A stretch of DNA of 64,000 bases from Marsupella aquatica (taxonomy: Eukaryota > Marchantiophyta): assembly GCA_973895155.1 (NCBI GenBank), contig OZ316892.1, positions 28,210,001 through 28,274,000 on the forward strand. The letters run 5' to 3'. Within the stretch, counting starts at the first letter, position 1. Every line of letters begins with the position of its first letter. The position numbers and the translations under genes are program-made. Below the pieces are notes generated by a model. That model worked only from the letters and a program-made list of their open reading frames with translations. It was not told where the DNA came from and did not search any database. Shown here piece after piece: positions 1-12,400 of the stretch.

Positions 1-199
1 TCCGAGTAATGAAATTGAGCAGCTAGCTCAAAACTCATCCATTCTCGCGAACCATAAAACTCCATTGGGTCAGTTTTGGGCAGAATCATGCTGATGCCCG
101 GCATGATTTTCAAAAGTCTCAGATCTTTCGATTCCCAGTACTTTAGAGAACAGATAAATCAATAAAAACGACAAACTTTAGATGGCGAGCCACAAAATG

Positions 200-365
200 A
201 CTACCCTTTCGATGAACCGAAGGGTTTCCGACTGAAAATCCAGTCACATCCTAACCCTCAAATTCCACCAACGACGGCCCAGGAACACACTATATTCCTA
301 GTTTGGACAAATAGACGAATTTGACACTTATGGAGAGGAAGAAGAGCATCGAAGAAAACCAATCT
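200..365. repeat. Direct duplication of the sequence around the 745-930 promoter/5' UTR
   Basis: About 165 bp here are a diverged copy of 745-930. Both carry GACTGAAAATCCAGTCACAT, then CACACTATATTCCTAGTTT, then a GGAAGAAGAGCATC(G/T)AAGAAAACC block. The two copies flank the first exon at 536-718 in direct orientation. The sequence therefore lies both upstream of the ATG and inside or beyond the first intron. The order of shared blocks, not a single motif, supports a duplication. Confidence 0.7.
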
Positions 366-535
366 CGTGATCACTCCGTTAACATCCCTGGATCCTCATT
401 CCCTTTTGGCATTATCTGGCAATCTGCACATTTCCATTAACTTCGTCCATGGACACGAGAATTGAGGGTGGAGACGGGACAACACACGCAAACCCGTTCC
501 GCAGAAGCAAGATCATCTGGACATGAATTCCTCAC

Positions 536-718
536 CTTCAAGTTGAATACGGGGTTTTGACCCTGGTCATCGGAATCCTCCTCCCCGTCCGAATATTTAT
601 CCTCTAACCCCAAAAAATCTTCGTTGTGCGATCGCCCTAACCCCTGCTCCAAATCATCATCCTCTTCCACCTTCTTCGCCTTCCGCCCAGATTTGGCCCT
701 CCCATTCGCCGGCGCCAT
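536..718 (-). CDS. First exon of an acidic, probably nuclear protein (rest lies beyond the left edge)
   Basis: This is an opening exon of 61 codons on the minus strand. It starts at the ATG at 718 (MAPANGRAKSGRKAKK) and ends at a consensus donor AAG|GTGAG at 535/536, phase 0. The peptide begins with a lysine/arginine-rich stretch like a nuclear or nucleolar localisation signal. An acidic run follows (VEEDDDLEQG, then DKYSDGEEDSDDQG), and the exon ends NPVFNLK. This composition is typical of ribosome-biogenesis factors, and SAS10/UTP3-type proteins are one candidate, but I do not recognise a domain and the identification is weak. The reading frame extends upstream of the ATG to 778, but that part falls in sequence duplicated at 200-365, so the internal ATG is preferred. 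All downstream exons are outside the window. Confidence 0.6.
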
Positions 719-744
719 GTTGCCCGAATGGCACTTCTGATGAA

Positions 745-930
745 GAACCGAAGGTTTTTCGACTGAAAATCCAGTCACATCCTAAATCTCAAATTCGACC
801 GACGCCTGCCCAAGTACACACTATATTCCTAGTTTCAGATCATCTAATGCTCAGCGGTTTTGGAAACGTATAGTGGAATTTGCATCTCCTGGAGCGGAAG
901 AAGAGCATCTAAGAAAACCTAGTCCATGCG
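745..930. repeat. Second copy of the 5' duplication; probable 5' UTR/promoter of the left-edge gene
   Basis: This is the partner of 200-365 and lies immediately upstream, on the minus strand, of the ATG at 718. It probably holds the 5' UTR and promoter of the acidic-protein gene. The copies differ by scattered substitutions and a short insertion in this one. Confidence 0.6.
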
Positions 931-3330
931 ATCACAGGGACTGAAGATCGAACTCTTCGAAGACGGTAAGCTCCTTCGCGCATGTGATAAACCCTTCGGA
1001 CGAAAACCCCGAAACTGTAAACCCTAAACCTCAGACATGGAAAACTGTCGTAAGCCCTTCGAGATTTTTATCTTAGTAGTTTTCAGTGCCCTTTGAAGAA
1101 TAATGCACGGTCCAGATATGGATCGCGGAATAAACTGCTTTTATTGAAAATAGTAACAATGAAAAATCTCAAAGGCCTTTGAGTATGTTAAACCGTTGTT
1201 GGCGGTGCATCATGGGAACCAATAGCCGCTCAAAACTCCAGCTAGAGCTTTCTCATTACTTGGGGAGTTATGCCCCAATTTGCCCTGTTACCACATCTCT
1301 AGCCCTCATATTTTGGGTCCTTAGGGCATGATTACCAGGATGCTACTATGTGAGCAAAGACTTTGTCATTTATTACTTTGTATTTTTTAGTACATTAATT
1401 CTTCATACAACCTCCCTTCTTTTGAGGAGGGGATTATGGAAAACATCGTAGCATTATGGAAAACATCATAAATGTAGTAAATGCAAAAACCCAAATATAG
1501 TTTTACTATATAAAACAAAATGGTAAATTGTATCAAAGATCACAAATTTTGATTTTGATTTCTTTCATATTTTAGGCCAATTGTAGAACAATTACTTAGT
1601 GCATGGCCCTTTAACTTCAATTTTCTCTTTCAGAGATTCACTTTGTCTTGTCTATTACCAAAAAATCACTTAAATTTTTATATATGTTAATGCCCTGGTT
1701 ACAAGCATTATGAGAATAATGCCCCCCAAAACTTGGGCTTCCATCCTCATTTCTGGGGACATTATAACTCATAATGCCCTCTAACCAAGATATTATCCTA
1801 TTCTTAGTGTTTTGCAACTATATGCCTAGTGCCATGCGTGAACCCCCCTCCAGCTGTACCTTCACCCTGGAGTAGGTTCCCCCAGCCCACCTTTACTGGA
1901 ATGAGGGTGTTGACTATTGCCTGTGGGCAAAACCTATTACATTTTGGTCCCCCTCACTTCCACCCCTTGTGGTAGAAAGGGGTTAATTTGGGCAGATTAT
2001 GAGCCTTCAATTGTCCTTAGACCAATGATGTGCCATCTCGGGTCAGTCTAGTCTGGCTAAGCCAACCCACATACGAAAATTGGGGGCAACCCTATAGTTA
2101 AACTAGTTTTGGGGTACGGTAGTGATTTTAAACTAGCTTGGAGGGCCGGAAAGTAAAATATTGTTTCTCCTTAAGTGCTCAGCATCTCAAGATTCACTTC
2201 AACTTTCCAAGAAGCCTATTTTAGTTGATGCCCATCACATTTGTGAACCCTATAAATGCCAAAAGCAAGATGCATTTCAAGGCTAATTCTGGTTGATGAG
2301 GCAGCTAGTCAGACCGATGCCTTTAATTTTCCTATCCTCATTACTGTAAGCCAGGCCAGGTCCACCCAAATTGCATGGTTCAGGGGCAAGGTCACTCTGG
2401 GGTTCAGCTCCTCGTACACAATTTATTCTATTTAAACTAGGAAAAATCTATCAAATTATCCCTACAAGCTCTTAAAATGATCATACTACACTACAAGTTG
2501 GAAATTAATTTACAAAATTACCTCTCTGATAGTTGGGCTGAGTGTTCGGTGTTCCTTGTTTCATATGATGGCTGTAGCTTCATTGCTGAACCTCGATGGT
2601 GCACAATTCGTTTGCCCTATGAAACAATCTTTATTAGGGCGGTGGGCATAAATAACAGTTGTACCAGATAAATAAAAGGGGAGGTCATTTCAATTGTATT
2701 TTTGTAAACTTTGAGGGTACTTTGTTAAATTTGGCAAACTGTAGGGGTGATCTAGTATTTTTTCCTAGAATTTAACACACACTTATCCAAAAAGCTCTCA
2801 TAGACCACAATATTTGACAGGATACTCAGATACATCTCCAAAACCCATTTGCATAATTTTGAGATGTTATTTTTAACTGAGATTGTACATTTCTTTGAAT
2901 GGATGTTCACATTTTCGGGTGTCAAAAAGTGCTTGGTCCATGGGAGTCCTCAAGGTGGCCCATAGAGCATCATTTTGGAAAACAAACTCCTAAAATGTAC
3001 CAGACAATATTGTTAGGAACTACTCAAATGGAGGATCTCACGGGCAGGCGCCAATTTGTTTGTCACACAAAGATGTAGTTTTCCTTTATTTACTTTTAAG
3101 TAACATTTATCAAATGAAGCCTGGATGAAGTTGAATCTTGGGTGGATCACAATAGTTTACCACAAATCTTTAATTACTGTAAACCTAAACCATTAACTAA
3201 AGGCATACCAGGTTCTGACCTTACTAAAATAAAAGGAGAAGTTCCATAACTCCTCTACCCATGTCTCAACTGTGCATTCATCTCCATAAGGCACCCTAAA
3301 TTGCAAAGATAAAATTTCCAAATGGCATTG
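931..3330. other. Intergenic, no supportable gene
   Basis: AT-rich non-coding DNA. Reading frames are short (64 codons at most) with no recognisable peptide. I see no RNA gene or repeat array. Confidence 0.5.
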
Positions 3331-4880
3331 TTATAGATTGGCGTAGTGCAAAAGTCTTTATAACTTGCACTTACAACTTAGTGCAAACCATGTATAATTG
3401 GATATCTGGATGGTGCAGTGATCAAGAATAAGTGCATGGCTTGGGAGTGAAGTATTTCAAAGGAGTTTGAGCAGTTGGGCAGGGGTCCTCAATTTTCTAC
3501 ACACTTAATCAAAACAGCATACATAGCTCTGTTCTTTGGTCACTTTCCTTTGTAACACACTGGGCAGCTCCTTAAACCTGCATTACCAAGATAGATTACT
3601 GTACTGCGAAAAGCTTAGAACTCATAACTTATCACACAGTGCAAAACATCTACAAGCGCATAGCTGGACGGCCTTATCTAATGAAACTACTATATGGTGA
3701 ATCCATCTTCCAGTATTTTGTCTTATTCAAACTTCTTTTCTTGTGTATTTTAATTCAATGTGTCTTACCACGGTGCATCCCTTGTATACTTTAGATTTTG
3801 AAATTAATCTGGTACCCCCCTAAATTTTTCAATCTTTGATATACTTTTGATCATCCACCCTTTAACAAAGGTCAGGGAAGTTCTAGCCCTTAGTGAAGAA
3901 GAAATGATCTAATTAAAGTGCATTCCTCATGTCTTTAAGTTCTACTCATGGTTTTGTGTCCTAAATTTATGGTTTTAATTCATATGACTGTCATTATCTA
4001 AGATAAGTACATAAATATTTTTATTGGTGTATAGTATGTGCAGAACCCAATATCATAGACTTAAATTTTTCCTGTTCATTATTATTTTGCTTGATATGTG
4101 TACTTTTATTCTTGTACCTTATATGCACAACTTTCATTATTACTTTGCTTTATATGTGTACTTTTATTCTTGTACCTTATGTGCAATAAACCCTTATTCA
4201 ATGTTCAATGTCACGCTTCCTAATCAATGTCCTATTTATATTTGCCACAAAAACATAGATCACTTGTATTTCACTAAAAAACTTAAACTTTTTGCTAGGA
4301 CAAAATAACTTTTCATGTTCCAGGATGAGTATGCTATATCTAGAATCCACTCTAGTCCAATTTCCTGAGAGCGCCACTAGCCATGAGAATACCTGGATCC
4401 ACCAGGTTTCAACATTTTTAGTACATTTTCCTTGAAATTATGAAGCAAAGTCTCGAGGTAGAGGAGGAGCATATGAAATAAAATAAAATATGGATTTTTT
4501 CCCCTTTTACATGGCCAGTGGTGGTTTAATTAGAACTCCATGTGTAGTCCTCAAGAGTTGCACTAACGCAGATGTCCTTCAGATTTCAACACACTTCATT
4601 GCAACAGCGTACATCAGTCAGTTGCATTTACTAATACACATATTCACCCCACATCTTCCTAAATTCCAAACCCTAAGCAGATGGACTACTGCAGTGCACA
4701 AGTCTTTACACCTTGCACTTATCTGGTAGGTCTTTCCCGTGACACACATCTTCAATGGACATCTCCCTAAACCCTAAACCAACAAGATAGAGATTACTTT
4801 AGTGCAAAAGTCTCTAAAACTTGTGCATATCTAAGTTAGCTGGATGGTGCAGTTATCAAGAACAATTTAAGGAGCATTCC
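3330..4880. repeat. Cluster of diverged dispersed repeats
   Basis: Several segments share the theme 'GTGCAAAAGTCTTTA...CTTGCACTTA...AGCTGGATGGTGCAGTGATCAAGAA'. Copies lie near 3340-3430, 3590-3690, 4680-4735 and 4790-4870. A further block at 3465-3560 (GGGCAGGGGTCC, then ACAGCATACATAGCTCTGT) is related to 4545-4625 and to 9490-9580, where the NLR gene ends. The copies are mutually diverged, so this is an old repeat family of unknown class. Confidence 0.5.
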
Positions 4881-5320
4881 CATTGAATGGTCAGGTCAGG
4901 CTAAACAGTCCTCCAATTAGGTTTTAAGTGCAAATGCACAACAACGGGTCGGTTTCCTTCCCCATGGGAACTCGGTATCTCTCCGGGAGGCCTCCCATGT
5001 CATTCAAAATTTTCTCCCCTTGCCATTGTTGCACACGCCAACCTTCACTTATCACACTACCGTGCCTCTTATACAAAAGCAAATGCCGTCTCACAAGCGG
5101 CCCGTGAGGCACTCGCATCGCAACAGGGTACAACCAGGCAATAATTTTATCGGGTACTGAAATATGAGTGGGGTTGTGGCACATTGTATGCAGGAACTCG
5201 TATTCCTTCAAAATTCAGGACCTCTTATTGTTCCTTGCGTGACTGGTCAGCCCTCACATTCGGTGCCCGGCCAGTCATGACCGTCGCCCCGACCCGTAAC
5301 AATTTCGGGCACGGCCAAAG
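4881..5320. other. Intergenic, one unassigned minus-strand frame
   Basis: A 95-codon frame runs on the minus strand from 5211 to 4924. The peptide has ordinary composition, but I recognise no family and see no splice context. Treat it as unassigned. Confidence 0.3.
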
Positions 5321-5464
5321 CTTAAAGTATATGTTTAAGGTCCCTCCATGCACCTTAATGGCGTATTGGGGGCAACCGTATGCCGACCCGCGGGAGCGGG
5401 GAGGTGTACGGGAGCCCCAATACTCCATTAAGGTGCGGAGGGGGACCCTAAATATTCGTTAAAG
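5321..5464. repeat. Fold-back hairpin, ~50-bp arms, ~38-nt loop
   Basis: The arm at 5321-5373 and the arm at 5412-5464 are imperfect reverse complements. The shared core is GCACCTTAATGG(C/A)GTATTGGGG with a TCCC...CTCC block beside it. The loop is GC-rich and contains GACCCGCGGGAGCGGG. The structure could be a MITE, or a precursor of a small RNA. The overlapping open frames seen on both strands here are a by-product of the symmetry. Confidence 0.75.
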
Positions 5465-6380
5465 GTCATGGGGTTTTCAAAACCCAAATATACGATCACG
5501 ATTGGAGGTGCCTGGCGTGGATTGCATGTCCGCCATCCCTCGACGGCCCAGATTTCAGGACGCTACTGTACGTGCCCTAGGGGACGGTCGAGATTGAGGT
5601 GCGCGTGTTCAGCCTCCTTCCGGCAGCCAGATTTGAGGGGGATGTGTCTTGCCTCGGTGGCTCCTGTGATGCCCCATCCGCATCCAATCTAGGCCGGTCA
5701 TTTGAAAACTAAGCACAGATTTCAGATCGCAGGGTTTAGGTTATCCAACGGGTGGTCGATATTGGACGGCTGAGATTGGGAAGTCCGAGTCGGTTGATAC
5801 CTGGGCAGGTGTTACTTAGGTGTGCCCTCACGATTGCTTGACCTCATTCCATTTTTTGTGGACGCTGTCAGGCTGCGGAGTTCCAGTTGTCTACGGGAGG
5901 ACCATTTTAGAGTCGGCAGCACTCTTTACACAGGCTTGGAGTTTCAGCAATGGATCGTTGTTCTGGAGGGTGCGCACCACTGACAGGCCGTGGAGATTGT
6001 GAGGCTTTGAGATTGCGAATGCGCAGGATTGGCACCTTCAGAGTCATCTGTGAGGCATTTCCATGCTTTATTGAATGTTCATCTTTGAATGTTTTGTGAT
6101 TGAATTGTCGACATTGCATGCTTACGAATCCTCTTTTCATATTTGCTAGGTTCTAATTACTTTTGCCTGCGACTGGTTTTAACTATCTGCACAAAGTTGT
6201 CGATTGGAGTGTAGGACGAAAGTGGTCAATAATGCCTCGCAAATCATCACCAGGTTTTGTTGATGGCTTTATTGCATTCATTGACATTGAATGCACTCGT
6301 TCATATTCACTTATTGCTCTTCGCCTATCGACTGCTTCATCGATCACCATTTGGAGGCGCTTACTGCTATTCAACTGTTG
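5465..6380. other. Intergenic leader region upstream of the Crypton-like element
   Basis: No gene is supported. Short frames (72-77 codons) overlap on opposite strands and show no family resemblance. Confidence 0.4.
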
Positions 6381-6640
6381 ATTGCTTCAGCATTGTCCAC
6401 TGTCGATTGCTTCACTTACTGCTTTGACTGTCGACTGCTTGAACACTTACTGCTATTCGACTCTTGATGTTTGTCTCAGCTGTGAACACTAGTAGAGCCG
6501 ATCGAGGCCTCATTTTAGACTGTCGACTGCTTCACTTACTGCTTTGACTGTCGACTTCTTCACTTATTTCTATTCAACTCTTGATGTTTGTCTCAAATGC
6601 GGACACTAGTAGAGCCGATCGAGGCCTCGCTTTTAGTGGA
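6380..6640. repeat. Short direct repeats (two-plus copies of ~120 bp)
   Basis: The block CTGTCGACTGCTTCACTTACTGCTTTGACTGTCGACT..., followed by CTCTTGATGTTTGTCTCA and ACTAGTAGAGCCGATCGAGG, occurs at about 6400-6510 and again at about 6520-6630. It sits directly upstream of the recombinase-like coding sequence and may be part of the same element. Confidence 0.7.
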
Positions 6641-6704
6641 CTGATTGACTCCTTAACGCCAATGACTCCCAGAGGTTGCTAGAGAGCAAGCGCCATCCTT
6701 CAGC

Positions 6705-8620
6705 TTGGGCATGTCAGCCATGACATCGACTATTGCAGCAGCGGGAGGAATGATCATCGAGCCAGTAGGCGAATGTTCATCCGGTGCTGATTCTTTTTCT
6801 TGTTTAGAATCAGACATTCAGAATCTGAATGGTGATCCTGACTTGATTGGGCTTGAGTCCATGGCAACCCAGCACCTTACTGTTAATCTTCCAAACGGAA
6901 TGTGTTGCGAGTTCTTACCAAAAGATGAGCAATTTCAACGTACCCTTGCTCAGGGTGGGAGCAACCCCAGCGCTGCTGTAGATAAGTGGGCTACAAATCG
7001 TCTGACTAAGTTTTGTGAGTTTAAGGGCTGGAATAGCGCCATTCCATTCGAGGAACTCCCTGGCCAAGATTGTGTGTTACTTTTGTCAAAGTTTTTTGAG
7101 CAGGTCTGTAAGAAGAATAGTATTCTCTATCCCTCCCAGACCTTGATGGGGCTGTATCGAGCGTTTCACCGGAATTTGCGTAAGAAGCAAGAGAAGCACA
7201 TTGTCAAAACAGGTAAGGAAGAACCTGTGTTCGACATGAGATCGTCGCCTCAATTCAAGCCGGTTGCTGTTGCGTGCATGCTGGCTATGGAAGGCAGGGG
7301 CAAACTTGCCCGAGAAGAAAGCCTTTGTGATCACTTTTCCTGATGAGGCCACCATACTCGCTCATTCTAGTACCTCTGTTTCACACTCTAGGGGCTTGCA
7401 GCGGAGGGCGGTTTTCTTTTTGTTGAATTAATTTTGTATTTGTGGTGGTAAGGAGCTGTATAATCTCATGAAATCTGACTTTGCTTTTGGAGCTGATGTT
7501 CATGGTGATTTTGTGAAGTACGATGAGCGATTCAGCAAGAACTACAGGGTAAGTATGGATCGCTATCAAGAGGAGCATTTCAGGCCCGCTGTCATAAACT
7601 ATGATTTTGATGTGATCGAGACCATAAAGATGTTGGTCCTTCATCTACCCGTAAGTGCCACTTTTTTTTATTTTATCAGTGTATTGACCACCCAAGGACA
7701 CATTCGTGGTATTCGACATCGAGACTCGGTGAGAAGACCCTTGGCTCTTGTCTAAAAGTGTTGCATCAGGAGGCTGGCCTCGATACAGATGGTGTCTCCA
7801 ATAAAACTGGACGTACCACTTGTATTTCGCGAATGGGAGCTGAGGGTGTTCCACCAAAGGTTGGGATGAAGATCTTAGGTCACAGGTCATACCTCTCATA
7901 CCTTAACCTGAGACAGTAACTTTGGAGACAGCAAATGACAAGAGGGTGCTTATTGATGGTGAGAAGTGTAAAGATTGGTCTGGGCCTGATGTATCCCTGG
8001 TGGACGAGCCACAGGCTAAGAAACTGAAGGATGGAGCCGGGTTGCTGCCATCCGAAGGTAATAAAGCAGTCTTTCATTCTCAATTTTGCTCGGTCAATTA
8101 CTTGTGCTCAGTTTGCTCAGTCTATGAATATTTGTGAATAAAACTAATTTGTTTCATTGTGAGTGCAGCTGCCGATTCTGCAGAGTCGGCATTGCCTTCT
8201 GTGACAGAACTGGAGCCTACTCTCTAGCAAGTAGTTGAGCCGGTGATAGAGGTTGCGGCTACTGAAGCTGTCACAGCAGCTGCGAGCGTTGAGCTCTTGG
8301 CACCTACTGTCGAACGGGGCCTGAGCACATTGGACAATATTGTTCCGACTCGTTTCATTGAAGATGAACAGGATAAAGACTTTGATGTTTTTTTTGAGTC
8401 CATGGATTCGGATGCTTTAAGTTGTTCTGATCCAAGATTTAAGGGCTCGGCTGCCAAACTTGGCCATTGTTAACCCTGTGATTAACATTGTCTTTGAAAA
8501 GATTAAGGCATTGACAAATTGCACTATGAATGGCTGCAGTTTCAGTCTCAACTTTGGTCCTCATGGAGTAGGGCCTTCAGGAGGTGGAGGAGGACCGTCC
8601 TCTGGACTTTCATTAAACTA
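6705..8620 (+). pseudogene. Crypton-like (DUF3504-type) tyrosine-recombinase protein, decayed
   Basis: The coding blocks can be read in order but change frame. The first runs 6705-7343 (NKWATNRLTKFCEFKGWN-like start, then PSQTLMGLYRAFHRNLRKK). It resembles the N-terminal half of the DUF3504 domain of ZMYM/QRICH1/KCTD-type proteins, which derive from Crypton recombinases. The frame shifts near 7300, then continues as AFVITFPDEATILAHSS, a stop, and GADVHGDFVKYDERFSKNYR. At about 7710-7917 comes GEKTLGSCLKVLHQEAGL, then GRTTCISRMGAEGVPPKVG and LGHRSYLSYLNL. These fit the C-terminal tyrosine-recombinase pattern (R, GHRS, terminal Tyr). An acidic linker follows (8243-8473) and a tail NGCSFSLNFGP. 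Frame changes and internal stops mean it is probably inactive, although some breaks could be unrecognised introns. Confidence 0.6.
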
Positions 8621-8639
8621 GTCACATGTTAGCCTGTGA

Positions 8640-9483
8640 GGCATTATAGACATTGACCAAGGCACATATTAGCGTGAGGCATTGAGACTTTAGCATGAGA
8701 GGTTGTAGATAGTTGTAGTCAGCATATTATAGATTGCACGAGACTCTGGATTGCTGCCAGATTACATACTTATATTCTTTAGACAACTAATTGTTGTCAA
8801 GAACTCCTTATGGGGATTCATTTTTTAGACTCTGTCGAGTCATTGTAATTTTTGCATTACATATGAATAAAGTCTTATCCCCCAGTGTGGGATTTCTCCG
8901 TATTCAAGTATTTGTGTCATGCGTATCAATACACCCAAAATATGACCACAAATAATGAGATATAAAGGTGCACACGTGGCAAGCTGTGGTAAGCGGAGAG
9001 GGATTAAGAAAAACCCACTACCCTTAGGGCCAACTCGCATGTCGAGAGTCCTTCACAATGCGGCCCTTAGACTGCAACATGTCGTGATAAGAATTGATAA
9101 TTGTGCAATCCCGTAAGCCCCTCCTTCGGCAGGCCTGACTGCAGGTCTGGTGGGGACCCAAGGGCAAGGTCCGGAAACTTTCCGGCCCTTGCAGGTCCTG
9201 ACCTCTACTTTGCTAATAAAACAATCCTCAAGCTTCTATACATAGCACGTCCTGGACTGTCGCTGACAGAATGATAACCATGACCTTGTACTGGTTTCTC
9301 TGATTGGTATAGCAGATCACACTTTTCCCTGAAGTGGCGCATTGTGAAGGAGTGTCTACATGCGAGTTGGCCCTTAACGATCGACTCATTTGAGACGCCC
9401 TACTACTTTCTGCACCCAAAGGTTGAATAATGGGTGTAAAATGCCGGTACCAGGGGGGTGAGCTCTAATACCTTGGGACGACT
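8640..9483. other. Intergenic; one strong short hairpin at 9164-9192
   Basis: No gene is supported. At 9164-9192 a near-perfect palindrome, GCAAGG-t-CCGGAAA facing TTTCCGG-c-CCTTGC, could form a stem-loop. It could also be a chance or repeat-derived inverted repeat. Confidence 0.45.
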
Positions 9484-12400
9484 TCACTCCCAAGGAGTTA
9501 CGGCAGTGGGGCAGAGGTCCCTCACTTTGCTGCACACTCCATGGCAACAGCATACAGAGCTCTGTCGTTCGGTCGGCCTCCGCTCGTAACAGAGTCGTTC
9601 ACCGGACACGTCCACCCAGCCCCTCCTTCTCAGTGTCGATTCATCCAGCGGGACAGAGTTCCAGACCTCGAGCCGAAATCTCTGAGCTATGGCCGTCGTG
9701 TTGGTGCCCTCCTCCTCCTCTCTTTGCCTTCCCAAGCTGTCCGGTAGTTTCTTCAGGCGGGAGCAGCCATTGAGCTTCACATGTCGTAGTGATGAAATCT
9801 GCCCAAGGCTCTTTGGAAGGCTCTTCAATTTACGACAGAAGTTAATCGTGAGCCTCTCCAGAGACACGAGACGCCCAAACTCTTTGGGCAATTTGTTCAA
9901 CGAGTTCATGGATTCTAGTTCGAGGTCCTTCAGAGATGTCCTCATATCGCGAAGAGTCGGCAGGACTCTTGTGTTTGTACCTTTGAGCGTTAGTTTGAGC
10001 TCCCCGAAAGGGAAATGCTCGAAGCCTTTGGGCAGCTGCTTGTGTCCGTCGCAATCGAAGGTCAGCTTTCGCAACGATGATAATCGGGTCTCCGGTACAC
10101 TCCGTAAGCGTGGCATCAGGATATTCAGTTCCTTTAGAGAACGAATGTGGCCAATGCTCTCCGGCAGAGTCTCCAGGCGTTCGGCGGTGATGCGCAAAGT
10201 TTCGAGAGAACGGAGCTGGCCGATGCTCTCCGGCAGAGTCTCCAATGTTGCGGCAGTAATGTCTAGATGTTGTAGAGAAGGGAGCTTTCCCCAATCGCCG
10301 GGCAGCTCCTGTAGACCCTGGCAATTAATTGATACTCTGACTAGGGGGCATAATTGCCGGAAACTTTCGTCCTCTGAAGCCAGCTTCCATAAAATGTCAG
10401 GCACCATCTTGAGATCACGACTAGAGATCCTCAAAAAGTTCGGGCGAGTTTGGTACCGTGGAGATATACGGACGAGCTCAGCGCCTGAGATATATAGTTT
10501 CAAGGTATTCAGAGACGTTAGGTTCTCCATACTTGAGGGGAGAGCGTCTACTTTATGAGCATGGAGTTCGAATGTCTCCAGCTGAGCGAGCTCTCCAAGC
10601 GTTTCGGGCAATTCCTTCAGTTCATGACAGTATAATTCCAACCGTCGGAGTGATGCGAGAAAACCTAGACTGTACGGAAGGGTTACGAGTTCGTAACCCC
10701 TTATCGTCAACTCCTCCAGTGTAGAAAGAAGCCCGAAATTTGCCGGGAGCCTTCTGATACCGTTCCCCGTCAGTTGGAATTGTCGTAGTGCGGATAAGTT
10801 GTCAAATGACTCCGGCAACTCTTCCAGGTCATAGCATCTGCATATAGTTAGCCGTCGAAGTCCAGACAGCTTAGAAAAACACTCCGGTAGACGCCTGAGC
10901 CGCGGACAGTTGCTGATGGCAATCTCTTCCAGGCAAGGAAGGCCGCGGCCGAAGGAGTCCGGTAGACGCTGCAGCAGAGGGCAGTCGGAGATGCTCAAAC
11001 GTTTCAGCGACTTGAGGTTGCGGCCAAACGAGTCCGGTAGACGCTGCAGCAGAGGGCAGTCGGAGATGGTCCAACGTTTCAGCGACTTGAGGTTGCGGCT
11101 AAACGAGTCAGGCAGGGCTGCTAAACTTGTCATATCTGCAATTCGTAACGTTAACAGAGAGGAGAGGTCCCCTACAGATTCGGGTAGAGATGACAGGTCC
11201 CCTATAGGTTTGGGTGAGTACCTGCCTGCCACGCCTGTTAAGAACAGGTATTCCAACGCTGATAGCTTGCCTATTGCTTCGGGCAATGTCAGATCACCTG
11301 CACAGCCTATATCCAAGGATGTCAAGCGAGTAAGATTGCCGAAATTCTCTGGCAGGTACTTCAAACCTTTCAAGCGACGAAGGGTTAACATGCGCAGGTT
11401 GCTGAAATTCCCTAATGTTTCAGGAAAATCCTTTAGGATCTGGCACTCTCGGAGGTCCAGGACAGCTAAATTATCCATTTTGTTGCTCATGTCACCGTTC
11501 ATCGTCCTCGAAGCAAGCGGGATCCTGTGAAGCTCTATTGACTTTAATCCTTTGAGTCTAATCAAAGAATCTGATTGAAGCAGCGGCCCGTGTGAATTCT
11601 CCAGATAGCTGAGTTGCAAAATTCTTGTAGTTGAATTCACCTGGTGACACAAGAAAGTCACACATAAGAGTCCAAAGCAATTATGCACGTATGCAGGACA
11701 GCAATTGAGAACAACAGAACTTGGCATGACACGACTAAACCTTGTGCTGAGACAAAGACCTAATGCTCAAGGTAGAGTGTCCTCGGAAAAATATACTTCT
11801 ACTTCTACTTTAGAAACCTACACTAATGTTAATACACGTTATCCACAACACAGGATAGATTTACCTGATTTCGATTTAGCATATGCACTAACTTTTTGGC
11901 CTCGTCACCGGTCCCTGATGCCATGTCGCTATTCCCAACACTAGTAGCGAGGTCTCGCAGACTCTCGTGCACCGACACTTCATAGCAACTGCCGTTCCAG
12001 ACTTCCTGCACCAAAGACCTGCTCACCAAGTTTGCCCAATTTGTCTCGTGATTCGCACTGGCCGCTTTGCTCCATACCACGAGGGCCTTGTGCAACGGCC
12101 GTTTGAAGAAAAACGTGGCGGCATCATTGAACATCTCCTTTTCCTCGTCTGAAAGGGCATCATAGCTGACTCGCAATGATGCCAACAGTCTCTGATCTCG
12201 ACTACTAATGGCTTCTGCTCTCTCCAGCTTGTACCTGGTCTCCTCCCAGGCCTTATTAGCATTAGCATTAGCCTCATGGCCCCGGAGATAGCGGCCCAGA
12301 ACTTCCAGAGTAAGTGGCACCCCTTCACACTTCCTTACAATGGCGTTGACAATTTTTTCGAAGAGACTCCTCTCAGCACAGTCTGGAATGTCGACCAAGC

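Noticed and set aside
5184-5462. Overlapping frames on both strands at the hairpin
   Set aside because: They mirror each other because the DNA is a fold-back repeat.
9689-10558. 289-codon open frame on the plus strand
   Set aside because: It is antisense to the LRR exon. The LRR repeat on the minus strand explains the openness, and the peptide has no family.
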